Assembly: GCA_023441105.1 (NCBI GenBank)
Contig: JAEZQX010000124.1
Location: forward strand, 1 to 13,117
DNA length: 13,117 nt
DNA from: Pseudomonadota bacterium
GTDB taxonomy: Bacteria; Pseudomonadota; Gammaproteobacteria; Burkholderiales; Burkholderiaceae
Direction of reading: 5' to 3'
A program made the position numbers and the translations under genes. Positions within the stretch are counted from its first letter, which is position 1; each line of letters begins with the position of its first letter. Under the pieces are notes generated by a model. That model saw nothing but the letters and a program-made list of their open reading frames with translations, was not told the DNA's origin and ran no database searches. This document shows positions 1-9,753 of this stretch, piece by piece.

Positions 1-120
<120 letters not shown>

Positions 121-151
121 GAGTTCCAACCTGTCACGGGAGTAATCCAGC

Positions 152-625
152 GTGAATATCAACGCGACGCTGCTGGTGCAGATCGTGGTCTTCGCCGCGC
201 TCTGGTGGTTCACCGCCAGGTACGTGTGGCCGCCGATCACGACCGCACTCGATGAGCGCAGCAAGAAGATCGCCGACGGCCTCGCCGCCGCCGACAAGGC
301 GAAGGCGGACCTGCAGGCTGCGGAGCTACGGGTCGAGACGGAGCTGAAGAAGGCCCGCGAGAGCGCCACCGAAGTCCGCGCCGGTGCCGAGAAGCAGGCG
401 TCGGGTCTGCTGGAAGAGGCGCGCGGCGAAGCCGCACGCATCGTAGCTGCCGCCAAGAAGGCAGCGGAAGAAGAGGCGGCCCTGGCGGCCCAGCGTGCCA
501 GGGAGCAATTGCGCGAGCAGGTCGCCTTGCTCGCGGTTGCCGGCGCGGAGCGGATCCTGCGCCGCGAGATCGATGCCGGCAGGCATGCCGAGCTCCTCTC
601 CAACCTCAAGAACGAGCTGCGCTAG
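152..625 (+). CDS. atpF: ATP synthase Fo subunit b
   Basis: Subunit b forms the peripheral stalk that holds F1 stationary against the rotor. The 157-residue product is one residue longer than E. coli b. It begins MNINATLLVQ, closely matching the E. coli N-terminus MNLNATILGQ, which fixes the start at a GTG codon (152-154) preceded by GGGAG at 138-142, nine bases away. A single membrane helix spans about residues 4-26, followed by the family pattern RYVWPP and then DERSKKIADGL. The rest is an alanine-, lysine- and glutamate-rich helix typical of the dimeric coiled-coil stalk. The gene ends six bases before atpH, so the two are probably translationally coupled. Nothing is abnormal apart from the GTG start. 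Confidence 0.96.
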   Translation: MNINATLLVQIVVFAALWWFTARYVWPPITTALDERSKKIADGLAAADKAKADLQAAELRVETELKKARESATEVRAGAEKQASGLLEEARGEAARIVAAAKKAAEEEAALAAQRAREQLREQVALLAVAGAERILRREIDAGRHAELLSNLKNELR

Positions 626-631
626 GCGACC

Positions 632-1165
632 ATGGCGGAATCCCAGACCATTGCCCGCCCGTACGCGGACGCCGCCTTCAAGCTGGCCTTGGAGATGAAC
701 ACGCTTGCGGACTGGTCGGACGCAATCGCCCGGCTGTCGGCGATCATGCAGGCGGACGAGGCGCAGGCGCTGATCGGCAACCCCCGCCTGTCGGCGGCCG
801 CCATCGGTGCGGTCATCGGCGATGCCGCCGGGCAGTTGAGCAACGAGCAACGCAACTTCGTGCAGATCCTCGCGGAGAACGACCGCCTGGCGGTGCTGCC
901 GGAGATCGCCATCCAGTTCGAGGAAAAGCGCAGTCAGCATGAACAAGTGCTGGACGCCAAGGTGACATCGGCCTATCCGCTGACGCAACAGCAGATCGCC
1001 GACATCGTCGCGACCCTGCAGCAGCGCTTCGGCCGCAAGGTGAAGGCTCAGGCAGACGTCGACAACGACCTGATCGGCGGCGTGTCGATCCGTGTCGGCG
1101 ACGAAGTGATAGACGCATCCGTGCGTGGCAAGCTCGCGCAGCTTGCCGCCACCCTGAAGAACTAA
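632..1165 (+). CDS. atpH: ATP synthase F1 subunit delta
   Basis: Delta (OSCP-like) joins the top of the alpha3beta3 head to the b-subunit stalk. The product is 177 residues, the same length as E. coli delta. The N-terminal helical domain contains the family pattern [14 protein letters not shown] (about residues 6-19). The C-terminus contains [20 protein letters not shown], which aligns with the E. coli segment [20 protein letters not shown]. The start ATG lies six bases after the atpF stop and has only a weak ribosome-binding site (AGG overlapping the atpF TAG), consistent with coupled translation. The TAA stop overlaps the strong ribosome-binding site of atpA. Confidence 0.96.
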   Translation: MAESQTIARPYADAAFKLALEMNTLADWSDAIARLSAIMQADEAQALIGNPRLSAAAIGAVIGDAAGQLSNEQRNFVQILAENDRLAVLPEIAIQFEEKRSQHEQVLDAKVTSAYPLTQQQIADIVATLQQRFGRKVKAQADVDNDLIGGVSIRVGDEVIDASVRGKLAQLAATLKN

Positions 1166-1176
1166 GGAGTCCATTC

Positions 1177-2718
<1,542 letters not shown>

Positions 2719-2730
2719 TCGGGCGCCTCC

Positions 2731-2764
2731 AGCTCACCGCTCGGCACGCGCCGACCGGTGAGCT
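2731..2764 (+). other. Long hairpin in the atpA-atpG spacer
   Basis: The arms AGCTCACCG (2731-2739) and CGGTGAGCT (2756-2764) are exact reverse complements. Inside them TCGGC (2741-2745) pairs with GCCGA (2750-2754) across an ACGC loop, leaving one C-C mismatch. That gives 14 base pairs in all. It begins 12 bases after the atpA stop. No T-run follows, so it is not an ordinary intrinsic terminator. The 11-mer GCGCCGACCGG in the 3' arm (2748-2758) recurs at 2780-2790, so the 5' arm could pair with either copy. A role in mRNA processing, stability or partial attenuation is inference. Confidence 0.7.
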
Positions 2765-2815
2765 CCGCAAGACAGAAGTGCGCCGACCGGCACCTGCCTG
2801 ACCCAGGACATTCGT

Positions 2816-3685
2816 ATGGCTAGCTCCAAAGAGATCAGAAACAAGATCAAGAGCGTGCAGGGCACGCGCAAGATCACCAAGGCGATGGAAATGGTCGCCG
2901 CGGCCAAGATGCGCAAGGCCCAGGAACGCATGCGCACCGCTCGTCCGTACGGCGACAAGATCCGCAACATCGCGGCGCACCTGGCACGGGCCAACCCGGA
3001 GTATCGGCACCCGTTCCTGGTCGAGCGCGAAACCCTGCGGCGGGTCGGCATCATCACCGTCACCACCGACAAGGGTCTGTGCGGCGGCCTCAATACCAAC
3101 ATCCTGCGCGCGCTGACCATCAAGCTGCGCGAGCTGGAAGCCGCGGGAGTCGAAGCGCAGCTTACCGCGATCGGCACCAAGGGCCTGGTGTTCATGCAGC
3201 GCCTCGGCGCGAACATCGTCTCGCAGGTCACGCACCTGGGCGACCGGCCGCACATGGAGAAGCTGATCGGGCCGGTCAAGACGCAGCTCGACGCCTACGC
3301 GAGCGGCGAGATCGATGCCGTCTACCTCGCCTACACCACCTTCATCAACACGATGAAGCAGGAGCCGGTGGTCGAACAGCTGCTGCCGCTGCCGGCCGAC
3401 CGGCTGGACGAGGATTCGCGCGATTTCTCCTGGGACTATCTCTACGAGCCGGATCCGCAGAGCGTGCTGGACGAGCTGCTGGTGCGCTACATCGAGGCCA
3501 TCGTGTTCCAGGCGGTGGCAGAGAACATGGCGTCGGAGCAGTCGGCCAAGATGGTCGCCATGAAGGCCGCATCCGACAACGCCAAGAAGCTGATCGACGA
3601 CCTCCAGCTCTCCCACAACAAGGCCCGCCAGGCCGCGATCACGCAGGAGCTGTCCGAGATCGTCGGTGGTGCGGCGGCGCTCTAG
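2816..3685 (+). CDS. atpG: ATP synthase F1 subunit gamma
   Basis: Gamma is the central rotating shaft that couples the c-ring to conformational change in the beta subunits. The 289-residue product fits the family (E. coli 287). The N-terminal helix contains [20 protein letters not shown] (residues 8-27), the globular domain has GLCGGLN at 87-93, and the C-terminal helix ends [19 protein letters not shown], nearly identical to the E. coli end. The ATG start has AGGA at 2805-2808, seven bases upstream. It sits between a 97-base hairpin-bearing spacer and a 102-base spacer before atpD. No truncation or frameshift is seen. Confidence 0.97.
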   Translation: MASSKEIRNKIKSVQGTRKITKAMEMVAAAKMRKAQERMRTARPYGDKIRNIAAHLARANPEYRHPFLVERETLRRVGIITVTTDKGLCGGLNTNILRALTIKLRELEAAGVEAQLTAIGTKGLVFMQRLGANIVSQVTHLGDRPHMEKLIGPVKTQLDAYASGEIDAVYLAYTTFINTMKQEPVVEQLLPLPADRLDEDSRDFSWDYLYEPDPQSVLDELLVRYIEAIVFQAVAENMASEQSAKMVAMKAASDNAKKLIDDLQLSHNKARQAAITQELSEIVGGAAAL

Positions 3686-5212
<1,527 letters not shown>

Positions 5213-5268
5213 ATAAGTAAGCGGATACTTCCGGTTTGACGCTGTAATTACGGAATCGAGGCAACACG

Positions 5269-5685
5269 ATGAACACGATCCACGTCGACGTGGTCAGTGC
5301 CGAGGAAGCGATCTTCGACGGCGAGGCGGAATTCGTCGCCTTGCCCGGTGAAGCGGGCGAGCTCGGCATCTATCCGCAGCACACCCCGCTGATCACCCGC
5401 ATCAAGGCCGGGGCGGTGCGGATCAAGATGCCGGAGCGCAAGGAAGAGGAGTTCGTCTTCGTCGCCGGCGGCATCCTCGAAGTGCAGCCCAATCGCGTGA
5501 CCGTGCTGGCCGACACGGCCATCCGCGGGGCCGACCTCGACGAAGCCAAGGCCGCCCAGGCGCAGAAGGAGGCGCAGGAAGCGATGGCCAACGCCAAGAG
5601 CGACATCGACCTGGCTCGCGCCACGTCCGAATTCGCGATGATGGCTGCCCAGCTGGCCGCGATCCGCAAGCTGCGCAAGAAGTAA
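5269..5685 (+). CDS. atpC: ATP synthase F1 subunit epsilon
   Basis: Epsilon binds the gamma shaft and the c-ring and can inhibit ATP hydrolysis. The 138-residue product has the N-terminal beta-sandwich with the family patterns [10 protein letters not shown] (residues 9-18), [17 protein letters not shown] (25-41) and [19 protein letters not shown]. The C-terminal helical pair is alanine-rich and ends RKLRKK. GAGG at 5258-5261 lies seven bases before the ATG. The 56-base spacer from atpD contains only a four-pair stem (CGGA 5222-5225 with TCCG 5230-5233). This is the last ATP synthase gene; a hairpin and an SDR-like gene follow at once. Confidence 0.97.
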   Translation: MNTIHVDVVSAEEAIFDGEAEFVALPGEAGELGIYPQHTPLITRIKAGAVRIKMPERKEEEFVFVAGGILEVQPNRVTVLADTAIRGADLDEAKAAQAQKEAQEAMANAKSDIDLARATSEFAMMAAQLAAIRKLRKK

Positions 5686-5690
5686 TCGAC

Positions 5691-6560
5691 CTGGTCAGGG
5701 CTGCGCTCGCGCAGCCACCGCCTTCCCAGCCGGGGCAGCCGCTTCGCCGCATTGCGCTGGTCGCTGGCGCTGCAGGGCGACTCGGCGAAGCCGTCCTCTC
5801 CGAAGTCCTCGCCGCGCCGCGCTACCGGCATACCACGGTTCTCACCACGGCACCCCTCGGCTCGACGCTCGCAGGGCTCCAGGGCATGTCGCTCGAGCAA
5901 CTGCGCGAGCTCGCCGCCGCGGCGCAGGATGTCGACCCGCCGACCCTGAGCACGACCCGGGGCAAGCTCGGACAGCAGGCAGCGGCCGTCCCGCCAGGGC
6001 CGGGCGGCGTCCGAGGTGCGGCGCAACCGCCGGAACTGGACGTCTTCGTCATCTGGAGCGCTGCCGCCGATCCCTTCGGCAGGGCCCACAATCGCCGCGA
6101 CGCGGTCTATGCGGCGATCCAGGACGCCGCCGAGCTGCGCACGGTGGCGGCCGCCGCCTGCGGGCTGCGGGCCCGGCGGCTGCTCCTGGTGGCCCCGCTG
6201 CTCGCCTGGCAGCAGGTATCGGCGGCCAGCCGGATGTTGCCCGAGGCGATGGAAATGGAGCTCGCGCGCCTGCCGATCCCGACGATCGTGATCATGCGCC
6301 CCACCAGCGATTCCGCCGGACGAACCGCAGCCGGCGGCAGCCGGCTGCAACGCTTCGCCCGCTTCTATCTCTCGCAGCTGCGCTTCATGCTGCCATCGGC
6401 GACCCAGACGCTGCGCTCCAGCGAGATCGCCCGCGCTGCCGTTTCGCTGGCCGCGGATGCCCAGGCCCCCGGCCTGGCCGTGGTGGCGCTGGAGGAAATC
6501 CGGCACCATGCCGGCAAGCCGCGGGCCGGTCGCCGCGTCCCCTGGGAGCGCAAGCCGTGA
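5691..6560 (+). CDS. NAD(P)-binding Rossmann (atypical SDR-like) protein, start uncertain
   Basis: The reading frame resembles atypical short-chain dehydrogenase/reductase proteins that bind NAD(P) (HTATIP2/YwnB-like); its substrate is unknown. Read from CTG 5691 it has 289 residues. The segment [16 protein letters not shown] has the GxxGxxG nucleotide loop at residues 26-32 (bases 5766-5786). Later parts fit the fold: [12 protein letters not shown] (strand and loop near the cofactor), [10 protein letters not shown], and [11 protein letters not shown] followed by [15 protein letters not shown]. There is no ATG, GTG or TTG in frame between the atpC stop and ATG 5886, which would cut off the nucleotide loop. 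CTG 5691 lies eight bases after AAGAAG (5677-5682), so non-AUG initiation is possible; loss of the start by mutation is the alternative. It lies between atpC and hemE and is probably co-transcribed with both. Confidence 0.6.
   Translation: MVRAALAQPPPSQPGQPLRRIALVAGAAGRLGEAVLSEVLAAPRYRHTTVLTTAPLGSTLAGLQGMSLEQLRELAAAAQDVDPPTLSTTRGKLGQQAAAVPPGPGGVRGAAQPPELDVFVIWSAAADPFGRAHNRRDAVYAAIQDAAELRTVAAAACGLRARRLLLVAPLLAWQQVSAASRMLPEAMEMELARLPIPTIVIMRPTSDSAGRTAAGGSRLQRFARFYLSQLRFMLPSATQTLRSSEIARAAVSLAADAQAPGLAVVALEEIRHHAGKPRAGRRVPWERKP
5699..5716 (+). other. Hairpin just after atpC
   Basis: GGCTGCG (5699-5705) and CGCAGCC (5710-5716) pair perfectly across a CTCG tetraloop, starting 14 bases after the atpC stop. 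No T-run follows, so intrinsic termination is unlikely, though it could be a 3'-end stabiliser or a rho-assisted stop. It overlaps the first codons of the downstream Rossmann gene if that gene starts at CTG 5691, and could then limit its translation. Confidence 0.45.
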
Positions 6561-6585
6561 CCTTGCCGTTCCGACCAACCCCGAC

Positions 6586-6605
6586 CGGTGGCTGGCAGGC
6601 CACCG
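6586..6605 (+). other. Hairpin upstream of the hemE ribosome-binding site
   Basis: CGGTGGC (6586-6592) pairs exactly with GCCACCG (6599-6605) across a six-base loop. It ends nine bases before the GGGA that serves hemE, in the 64-base spacer after the Rossmann gene. No T-run follows. A role in setting hemE expression relative to the upstream genes is inference. Confidence 0.4.
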
Positions 6606-6624
6606 CACCCTACGGGACCAACCC

Positions 6625-7719
6625 ATGAATGACGTCTTCCTGCGCGCGCTGCGTCGCGAACCCACCCCCTATACCCCGGTCTGGCTGATGCGCCAGGCAG
6701 GTCGCTACCTGCCGGAGTACAACGCGACCCGCGCCCGTGCGGGGGACTTCCTGACCCTGTGCAAGACACCCGAACTGGCCTGCGAGGTGACCCTGCAGCC
6801 GTTGGCGCGTTTCGCGCTCGACGCCGCCATCCTGTTCTCCGACATCCTCACCATCCCGGATGCGATGGGATTGGGCCTGCACTTCGTCGATGGTGAAGGG
6901 CCGAAGTTCCGTCATCCGCTGCGCGACGAAGCGGCCGTGGCGCGCCTGGCCGCCCCCGACCCGACGGCAGAGCTGCGCTACGTCATGGACGCGGTGCGAA
7001 CCATCCGTGCCGCGCTTGCCGATCGTGTTCCGTTGATCGGCTTCTCCGGCAGTCCATGGACGCTCGCCTGCTACATGGTCGAAGGCGGCGGCAGCAGCGA
7101 CTTCCGCCAGGTCAAGACCATGCTCTATCGGCGCCCCGACCTCATGCACCGCATCCTGGAAGTCAACACCCGCGCCGTCACGGCCTACCTGAACGCGCAG
7201 ATCGAGGCCGGTGCCCAGGCCGTGATGCTGTTCGACACCTGGGGCGGGAACCTTCCCGACGGTCACTTCCAGACCTTTTCGCTGGCCTACATGCAGCGCA
7301 TCCTCGCCGGCTTGTCCAGTCACCGGCGCGAACGCCAACCGGACGGCGCGGAAGTCGCGGCGCCGGTTCCGAGCATCGTCTTTACCAAGGGGGGCGGCGG
7401 CTGGCTGGAGCTGCTCGCCGACAGCGGCGCCGCTGCCGTCGGCGTTGACTGGACGGTCAACCTGGGCGAGGCGCGAAGGCGCGTCGGTGCGCGCTGCGCC
7501 ATCCAGGGCAATCTCGACCCGATGGCCCTGATGGCCGACCCCGAGCAGGTGCGGGCGGAGGTTCGCCGCACCCTGCAGTCATTCGGCCCGCCGACGCCCG
7601 GATGCGGCCACGTCTTCAATCTCGGCCACGGCATCAACCAGCACACGCCTCCCGACAATGTACGGGCCTTGGTCGACAGCGTTCATCAATACAGCGCAGA
7701 CATGCGGTCGGCCGGGTGA
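6625..7719 (+). CDS. hemE: Uroporphyrinogen III decarboxylase
   Basis: HemE removes four carboxyl groups from the acetate side chains of uroporphyrinogen III to give coproporphyrinogen III, in the cytoplasm, in heme synthesis. The 364-residue product has typical length. The substrate-binding motif is [13 protein letters not shown] (residues 20-32, with R23 and R27), the essential aspartate is in [13 protein letters not shown] (D73, E. coli Asp77), [17 protein letters not shown] follows, and the C-terminal [15 protein letters not shown] carries the conserved histidine. The frame stays open upstream to an ATG at 6457, but ATG 6625 matches the family N-terminus ([20 protein letters not shown]) and has GGGA at 6614-6617, seven bases away. 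In many betaproteobacteria priA comes next; here a long non-coding region follows instead. Confidence 0.97.
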   Translation: MNDVFLRALRREPTPYTPVWLMRQAGRYLPEYNATRARAGDFLTLCKTPELACEVTLQPLARFALDAAILFSDILTIPDAMGLGLHFVDGEGPKFRHPLRDEAAVARLAAPDPTAELRYVMDAVRTIRAALADRVPLIGFSGSPWTLACYMVEGGGSSDFRQVKTMLYRRPDLMHRILEVNTRAVTAYLNAQIEAGAQAVMLFDTWGGNLPDGHFQTFSLAYMQRILAGLSSHRRERQPDGAEVAAPVPSIVFTKGGGGWLELLADSGAAAVGVDWTVNLGEARRRVGARCAIQGNLDPMALMADPEQVRAEVRRTLQSFGPPTPGCGHVFNLGHGINQHTPPDNVRALVDSVHQYSADMRSAG

Positions 7720-7731
7720 GTGGCTCCTCAC
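7716..7731 (+). terminator. Weak hairpin at the hemE stop codon
   Basis: GTGAG (7716-7720) pairs with CTCAC (7727-7731) across six bases and is followed by the modestly T-rich TTTGAGTT. The stem overlaps the hemE stop codon, and both stem and T-tract are short, so terminator function is tentative. No better terminator is visible after hemE. Confidence 0.25.
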
Positions 7732-7755
7732 TTTGAGTTCCGGCATCCGTTTGAC

Positions 7756-7953
7756 TTATGCACAAATTTTTGTTTGGCGGCTGCGCCCGGCGTAATTCCC
7801 GGTCGAGTGTTACAGCCGTCGCTAAGTCATTGATTTTCCTAGGCGTAATTATGACAAAATCTTGAGCAGACGACCGGACTAGTCCTAATGACGGGCCTTC
7901 GCAGGCTATTTCCTGAACATCTGCACAGAGTTATCCACAGTTTTTGTGTAGAA
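7756..7953 (+). promoter_or_regulatory. Cluster of DnaA-box matches (candidate DnaA-binding or origin-like region)
   Basis: TTATGCACA (7756-7764) and TTATCCACA (7931-7939) both fit the DnaA-box consensus TTATNCACA exactly; the second is the classical high-affinity form. TGTGTAGAA (7945-7953) is a one-mismatch match in the opposite orientation, six bases after the second box. ATCTGCACA (7919-7927) is a weaker two-mismatch match. The DNA between the outer boxes includes AT-rich stretches at 7763-7777 and 7829-7862 that could unwind. The Caulobacter and Rickettsia origins lie beside hemE, and atp operons of many beta- and gammaproteobacteria lie near oriC. Origin function, DnaA titration and DnaA-controlled transcription are all possible and cannot be separated from sequence alone. 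Confidence 0.45.
7876..7885. promoter_or_regulatory. Perfect 10-base palindrome
   Basis: GGACTAGTCC is perfectly self-complementary. It overlaps a weak promoter-like pair, TTGAGC (7862-7867) and CCTAAT (7884-7889), separated by 16 bases. It could be an operator, but there is no identifiable gene directly downstream, so this is a low-confidence site. Confidence 0.2.
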
Positions 7954-8138
7954 CTGAAAAAGCCTTTGAAAGTCCGATGCTTGGGCCGTCTTCTTCAGAA
8001 CTACTTTAAGACGAAAGCGATCGACGGCAGACGAATGGGGACGAATGGAGGGGGCAGATCGGCGCCGGAGGGGCCCGCTGGAGCTCAATTGTGAGCAACC
8101 AGTGTGCCCGGAGAAGAAAAGCACCGCCTTCGATCGAG

Positions 8139-8151
8139 TTCGCCTATAGCG
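8139..8151 (+). repeat. 13-base repeat TTCGCCTATAGCG, copy 1
   Basis: TTCGCCTATAGCG is present exactly here and again at 10746-10758, with a shorter TCGCCTATA at 10781-10789. The two full copies lie in the non-coding DNA on either side of the FGE-DUF202-DUF1622 block. The 11-mer GCACCGCCTTC also occurs beside both (8121-8131 and 10806-10816), but on opposite sides of the repeat. It may be a regulatory site or a trace of how the block arrived. Confidence 0.45.
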
Positions 8152-8224
8152 ACCAGGGGGCCACCCGCATCGGGGACCACCACCGACGTTCCCCCCGGTT
8201 CCATGCTTCCGCGCAAACGACCGT

Positions 8225-8270
8225 GCCGCCAACGCGGCCTCGCCCATCCGCCGTTGGACCAAAGTCCAAC
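8225..8270 (+). other. Two adjacent small hairpins
   Basis: GCCGC (8225-8229) pairs with GCGGC (8234-8238) across CAAC. Fourteen bases later GTTGGAC (8253-8259) pairs perfectly with GTCCAAC (8264-8270) across CAAA. Neither is followed by a T-run. They lie about 180 bases before the FGE start and could belong to a 5' leader or be the remains of a mobile-element end. Confidence 0.4.
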
Positions 8271-8445
8271 CGCTCCGACCCCCTCGCCGCGGTAACTTAT
8301 CGGCCGGGGGCTCGTTCCCGCGCCTGCGCACGCCAGGGTCACCGGTAAGAAACAGCCAGCGCCGCCTTGCAATCCGGGTCCCGCTCCAGTCACCACGCTC
8401 GTGGTCGCGGGGGCCGAGGGAAGCGCAGCAACCGGCAGGTATGAC

Positions 8446-9459
8446 ATGAAACTGGCAGCGGACGTCATGACCGCCTCGACCACTCGATCCCGGGACCACA
8501 AAGCGAGTGGCGCAAGATCCGGCATGCTGTGGATACCCGGCGGCACGTTTCGCATGGGGTCGGACAAACACTATCCCGAGGAAGCGCCGGCCCACCAGGT
8601 CAGGCTGAATGGCTTCTGGATAGACCGCACGCCGGTGACCAATCTCCAGTTCCGCAAGTTCGTCGAGGCCACGGGGTATGTGACTTTCGCGGAGATCGCG
8701 CCGGATCCCAAGGACTATCCAAACGCGCTTCCTCATATGCTCAAGGCAGGCTCCCTCGTGTTCACGCCGCCCGACCTTCCGGTCAATCTGCGCGATTGGA
8801 GCCAATGGTGGCAGTTCAAGTTCGGCGCCCAATGGCGCCGCCCGTACGGGCCGCGCAGCTCCATCAAGGGACTCGATCAGCACCCCGTCGTCCATATCGC
8901 CTTTCAAGACGCGCAGGCCTATGCGAAGTGGGCTGGCAAGGACTTGCCGACCGAAGCGGAATGGGAACACGCCGCGCGCGGCGGGCTCGACGGAGCGGAG
9001 TTCGCCTGGGGCGAGGAGTTCACGCCCGACGGTCGCCACATGGCCAACACCTGGCAGGGTCAGTTCCCCCACCAGAACATCAAGAGCGACGGCTACGAAC
9101 GCACGTCTCCCGTCACCGCATTCCCGCCGAACGGCTACGGGGTCTACGACATGATCGGCAATGTGTGGGAGTGGACCACCGACTGGTACGCCGCGAAACA
9201 CGAAGCCGATCCTGCAAAGCCCTGCTGCATCCCAGTCAACCCGCGAGGCGCATGCCAGGAAGACAGTTACGACCCCTGCCAACCCGCTGTAAGGATCCCA
9301 CGCAGGGTCCTGAAGGGCGGATCGCATCTGTGCGCACCCTGCTACTGCCGCCGGTACCGGCCGGCAGCGCGACATGCGGAGCCCGTCGACACGTCGACCA
9401 GTCATGTCGGCTTTCGCTGCGTCGTTCGCCCTCAAATGCCGGGAGACGGTCGATGCTGA
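8446..9459 (+). CDS. Formylglycine-generating enzyme (SUMF1/FGE-sulfatase family)
   Basis: FGE oxidises a cysteine in newly made type I sulfatases to the catalytic formylglycine, using copper and oxygen. From ATG 8446 (AGG at 8437-8439) the product has 337 residues; a GTG at 8401 in frame would add 15. The family hallmarks are in order: PGGTFRMGSD, FWIDRTPVTNLQFRKF, DLPTEAEWEHAARGG, YDMIGNVWEWTTDWY, and the C-terminal KGGSHLCAPCYCRRYRPAAR. The two catalytic cysteines, equivalent to human Cys336 and Cys341, are C296 (bases 9331-9333) and C301 (9346-9348). Together these separate a true FGE from cysteine-less relatives such as EgtB or PvdO types. A third cysteine, C299, sits between them where bacterial FGEs usually have Asn or Ser. 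The stop overlaps the next ATG. No sulfatase is in the window. Confidence 0.9.
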   Translation: MKLAADVMTASTTRSRDHKASGARSGMLWIPGGTFRMGSDKHYPEEAPAHQVRLNGFWIDRTPVTNLQFRKFVEATGYVTFAEIAPDPKDYPNALPHMLKAGSLVFTPPDLPVNLRDWSQWWQFKFGAQWRRPYGPRSSIKGLDQHPVVHIAFQDAQAYAKWAGKDLPTEAEWEHAARGGLDGAEFAWGEEFTPDGRHMANTWQGQFPHQNIKSDGYERTSPVTAFPPNGYGVYDMIGNVWEWTTDWYAAKHEADPAKPCCIPVNPRGACQEDSYDPCQPAVRIPRRVLKGGSHLCAPCYCRRYRPAARHAEPVDTSTSHVGFRCVVRPQMPGDGRC

Positions 9460-9689
9460 TCCCAGCTTCCGCACGCCGACTGGTGCGCGCATGCGGGATC
9501 GCCTTGTGTTTCAGGCCCAGCGCTGCCATTACTGCGCAAACCCTCGCCAAGCTCTCTTCCGGCTGGACCTTCGAATTGACGCCGTACCTGTGGGGAACCG
9601 GGACGAAAGACGATATCCAGGGAGGAGGCTTGCCCAGACCCAGCGTGGACTTCGCCTTCTCCGACGCTGCAGCGCTGGCGGTCGATTGA
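9453..9689 (+). pseudogene. Truncated outer-membrane beta-barrel-like protein gene
   Basis: The frame opens at an ATG inside the FGE stop region (ATGCTGA, seven-base overlap), so it was probably co-translated with FGE. It encodes only 78 residues: a basic N-terminus (ARRLVRA), a signal-peptide-like stretch ending near TAQ, then SSGWTFELTPYLWGTGTKDD and SVDFAFSD. That pattern is the start of the mature part of a family of uncharacterised outer-membrane proteins with WxFExxPYLW and VDxxFSD motifs, usually well over 200 residues. After FSD the sequence departs from what I expect and stops at TGA 9687-9689. I see no continuation in the other frames before the DUF202 gene, so the barrel is deleted rather than merely frameshifted. 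The family assignment is from memory. Confidence 0.55.
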
Positions 9690-9753
9690 CGCACTGGAAC
9701 GGAGATCTGCATCGATGCCGGCCATCTCCGCCAGCAACGACGGGAGAGCATTC

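Larger units (their letters stand above)
7720..8445 (+). other. Non-coding region between hemE and the FGE gene
   Basis: These 726 bases hold no gene I can support. The first 250 bases are clearly AT-richer than the rest of the window and contain DnaA-box matches (separate entry), a GGCGTAATT direct repeat (7789-7797 and 7842-7850), and GTCAT (7826-7830) facing ATGAC (7851-7855). From about 8040 the DNA becomes GC-rich again, with the tandem ACGAATGGGG and ACGAATGGAG (8031-8050), two small hairpins and one copy of the TTCGCCTATAGCG repeat. Short open frames at 7888-8094 and 8091-8348 have no recognisable protein character. The 3' part may be the debris of a deletion or insertion event. Confidence 0.6.

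Noticed and set aside
5752..5949. 65-codon plus-strand frame starting at TTG
   Set aside because: It overlaps the Rossmann frame, which has the GxxGxxG loop and a far better protein character.
6457..6624. N-terminal extension of hemE to an ATG at 6457
   Set aside because: The extra 56 residues have no HemE resemblance and overlap the upstream Rossmann gene. ATG 6625 has a good ribosome-binding site and the family N-terminus.
7888..8094. 68-codon plus-strand frame over the DnaA boxes
   Set aside because: It has no convincing ribosome-binding site and no family resemblance, and it runs through the TTATCCACA site. More likely this DNA is non-coding.
8091..8348. 85-codon plus-strand frame starting at GTG
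   Set aside because: The composition is Arg, Pro and Ser random-like, there is no motif, and it crosses two hairpins.
7906..9492. 528-codon open frame on the minus strand across the FGE gene and the upstream gap
   Set aside because: It is an antisense shadow of FGE with no recognisable motif. Its low-complexity composition matches other shadow frames.
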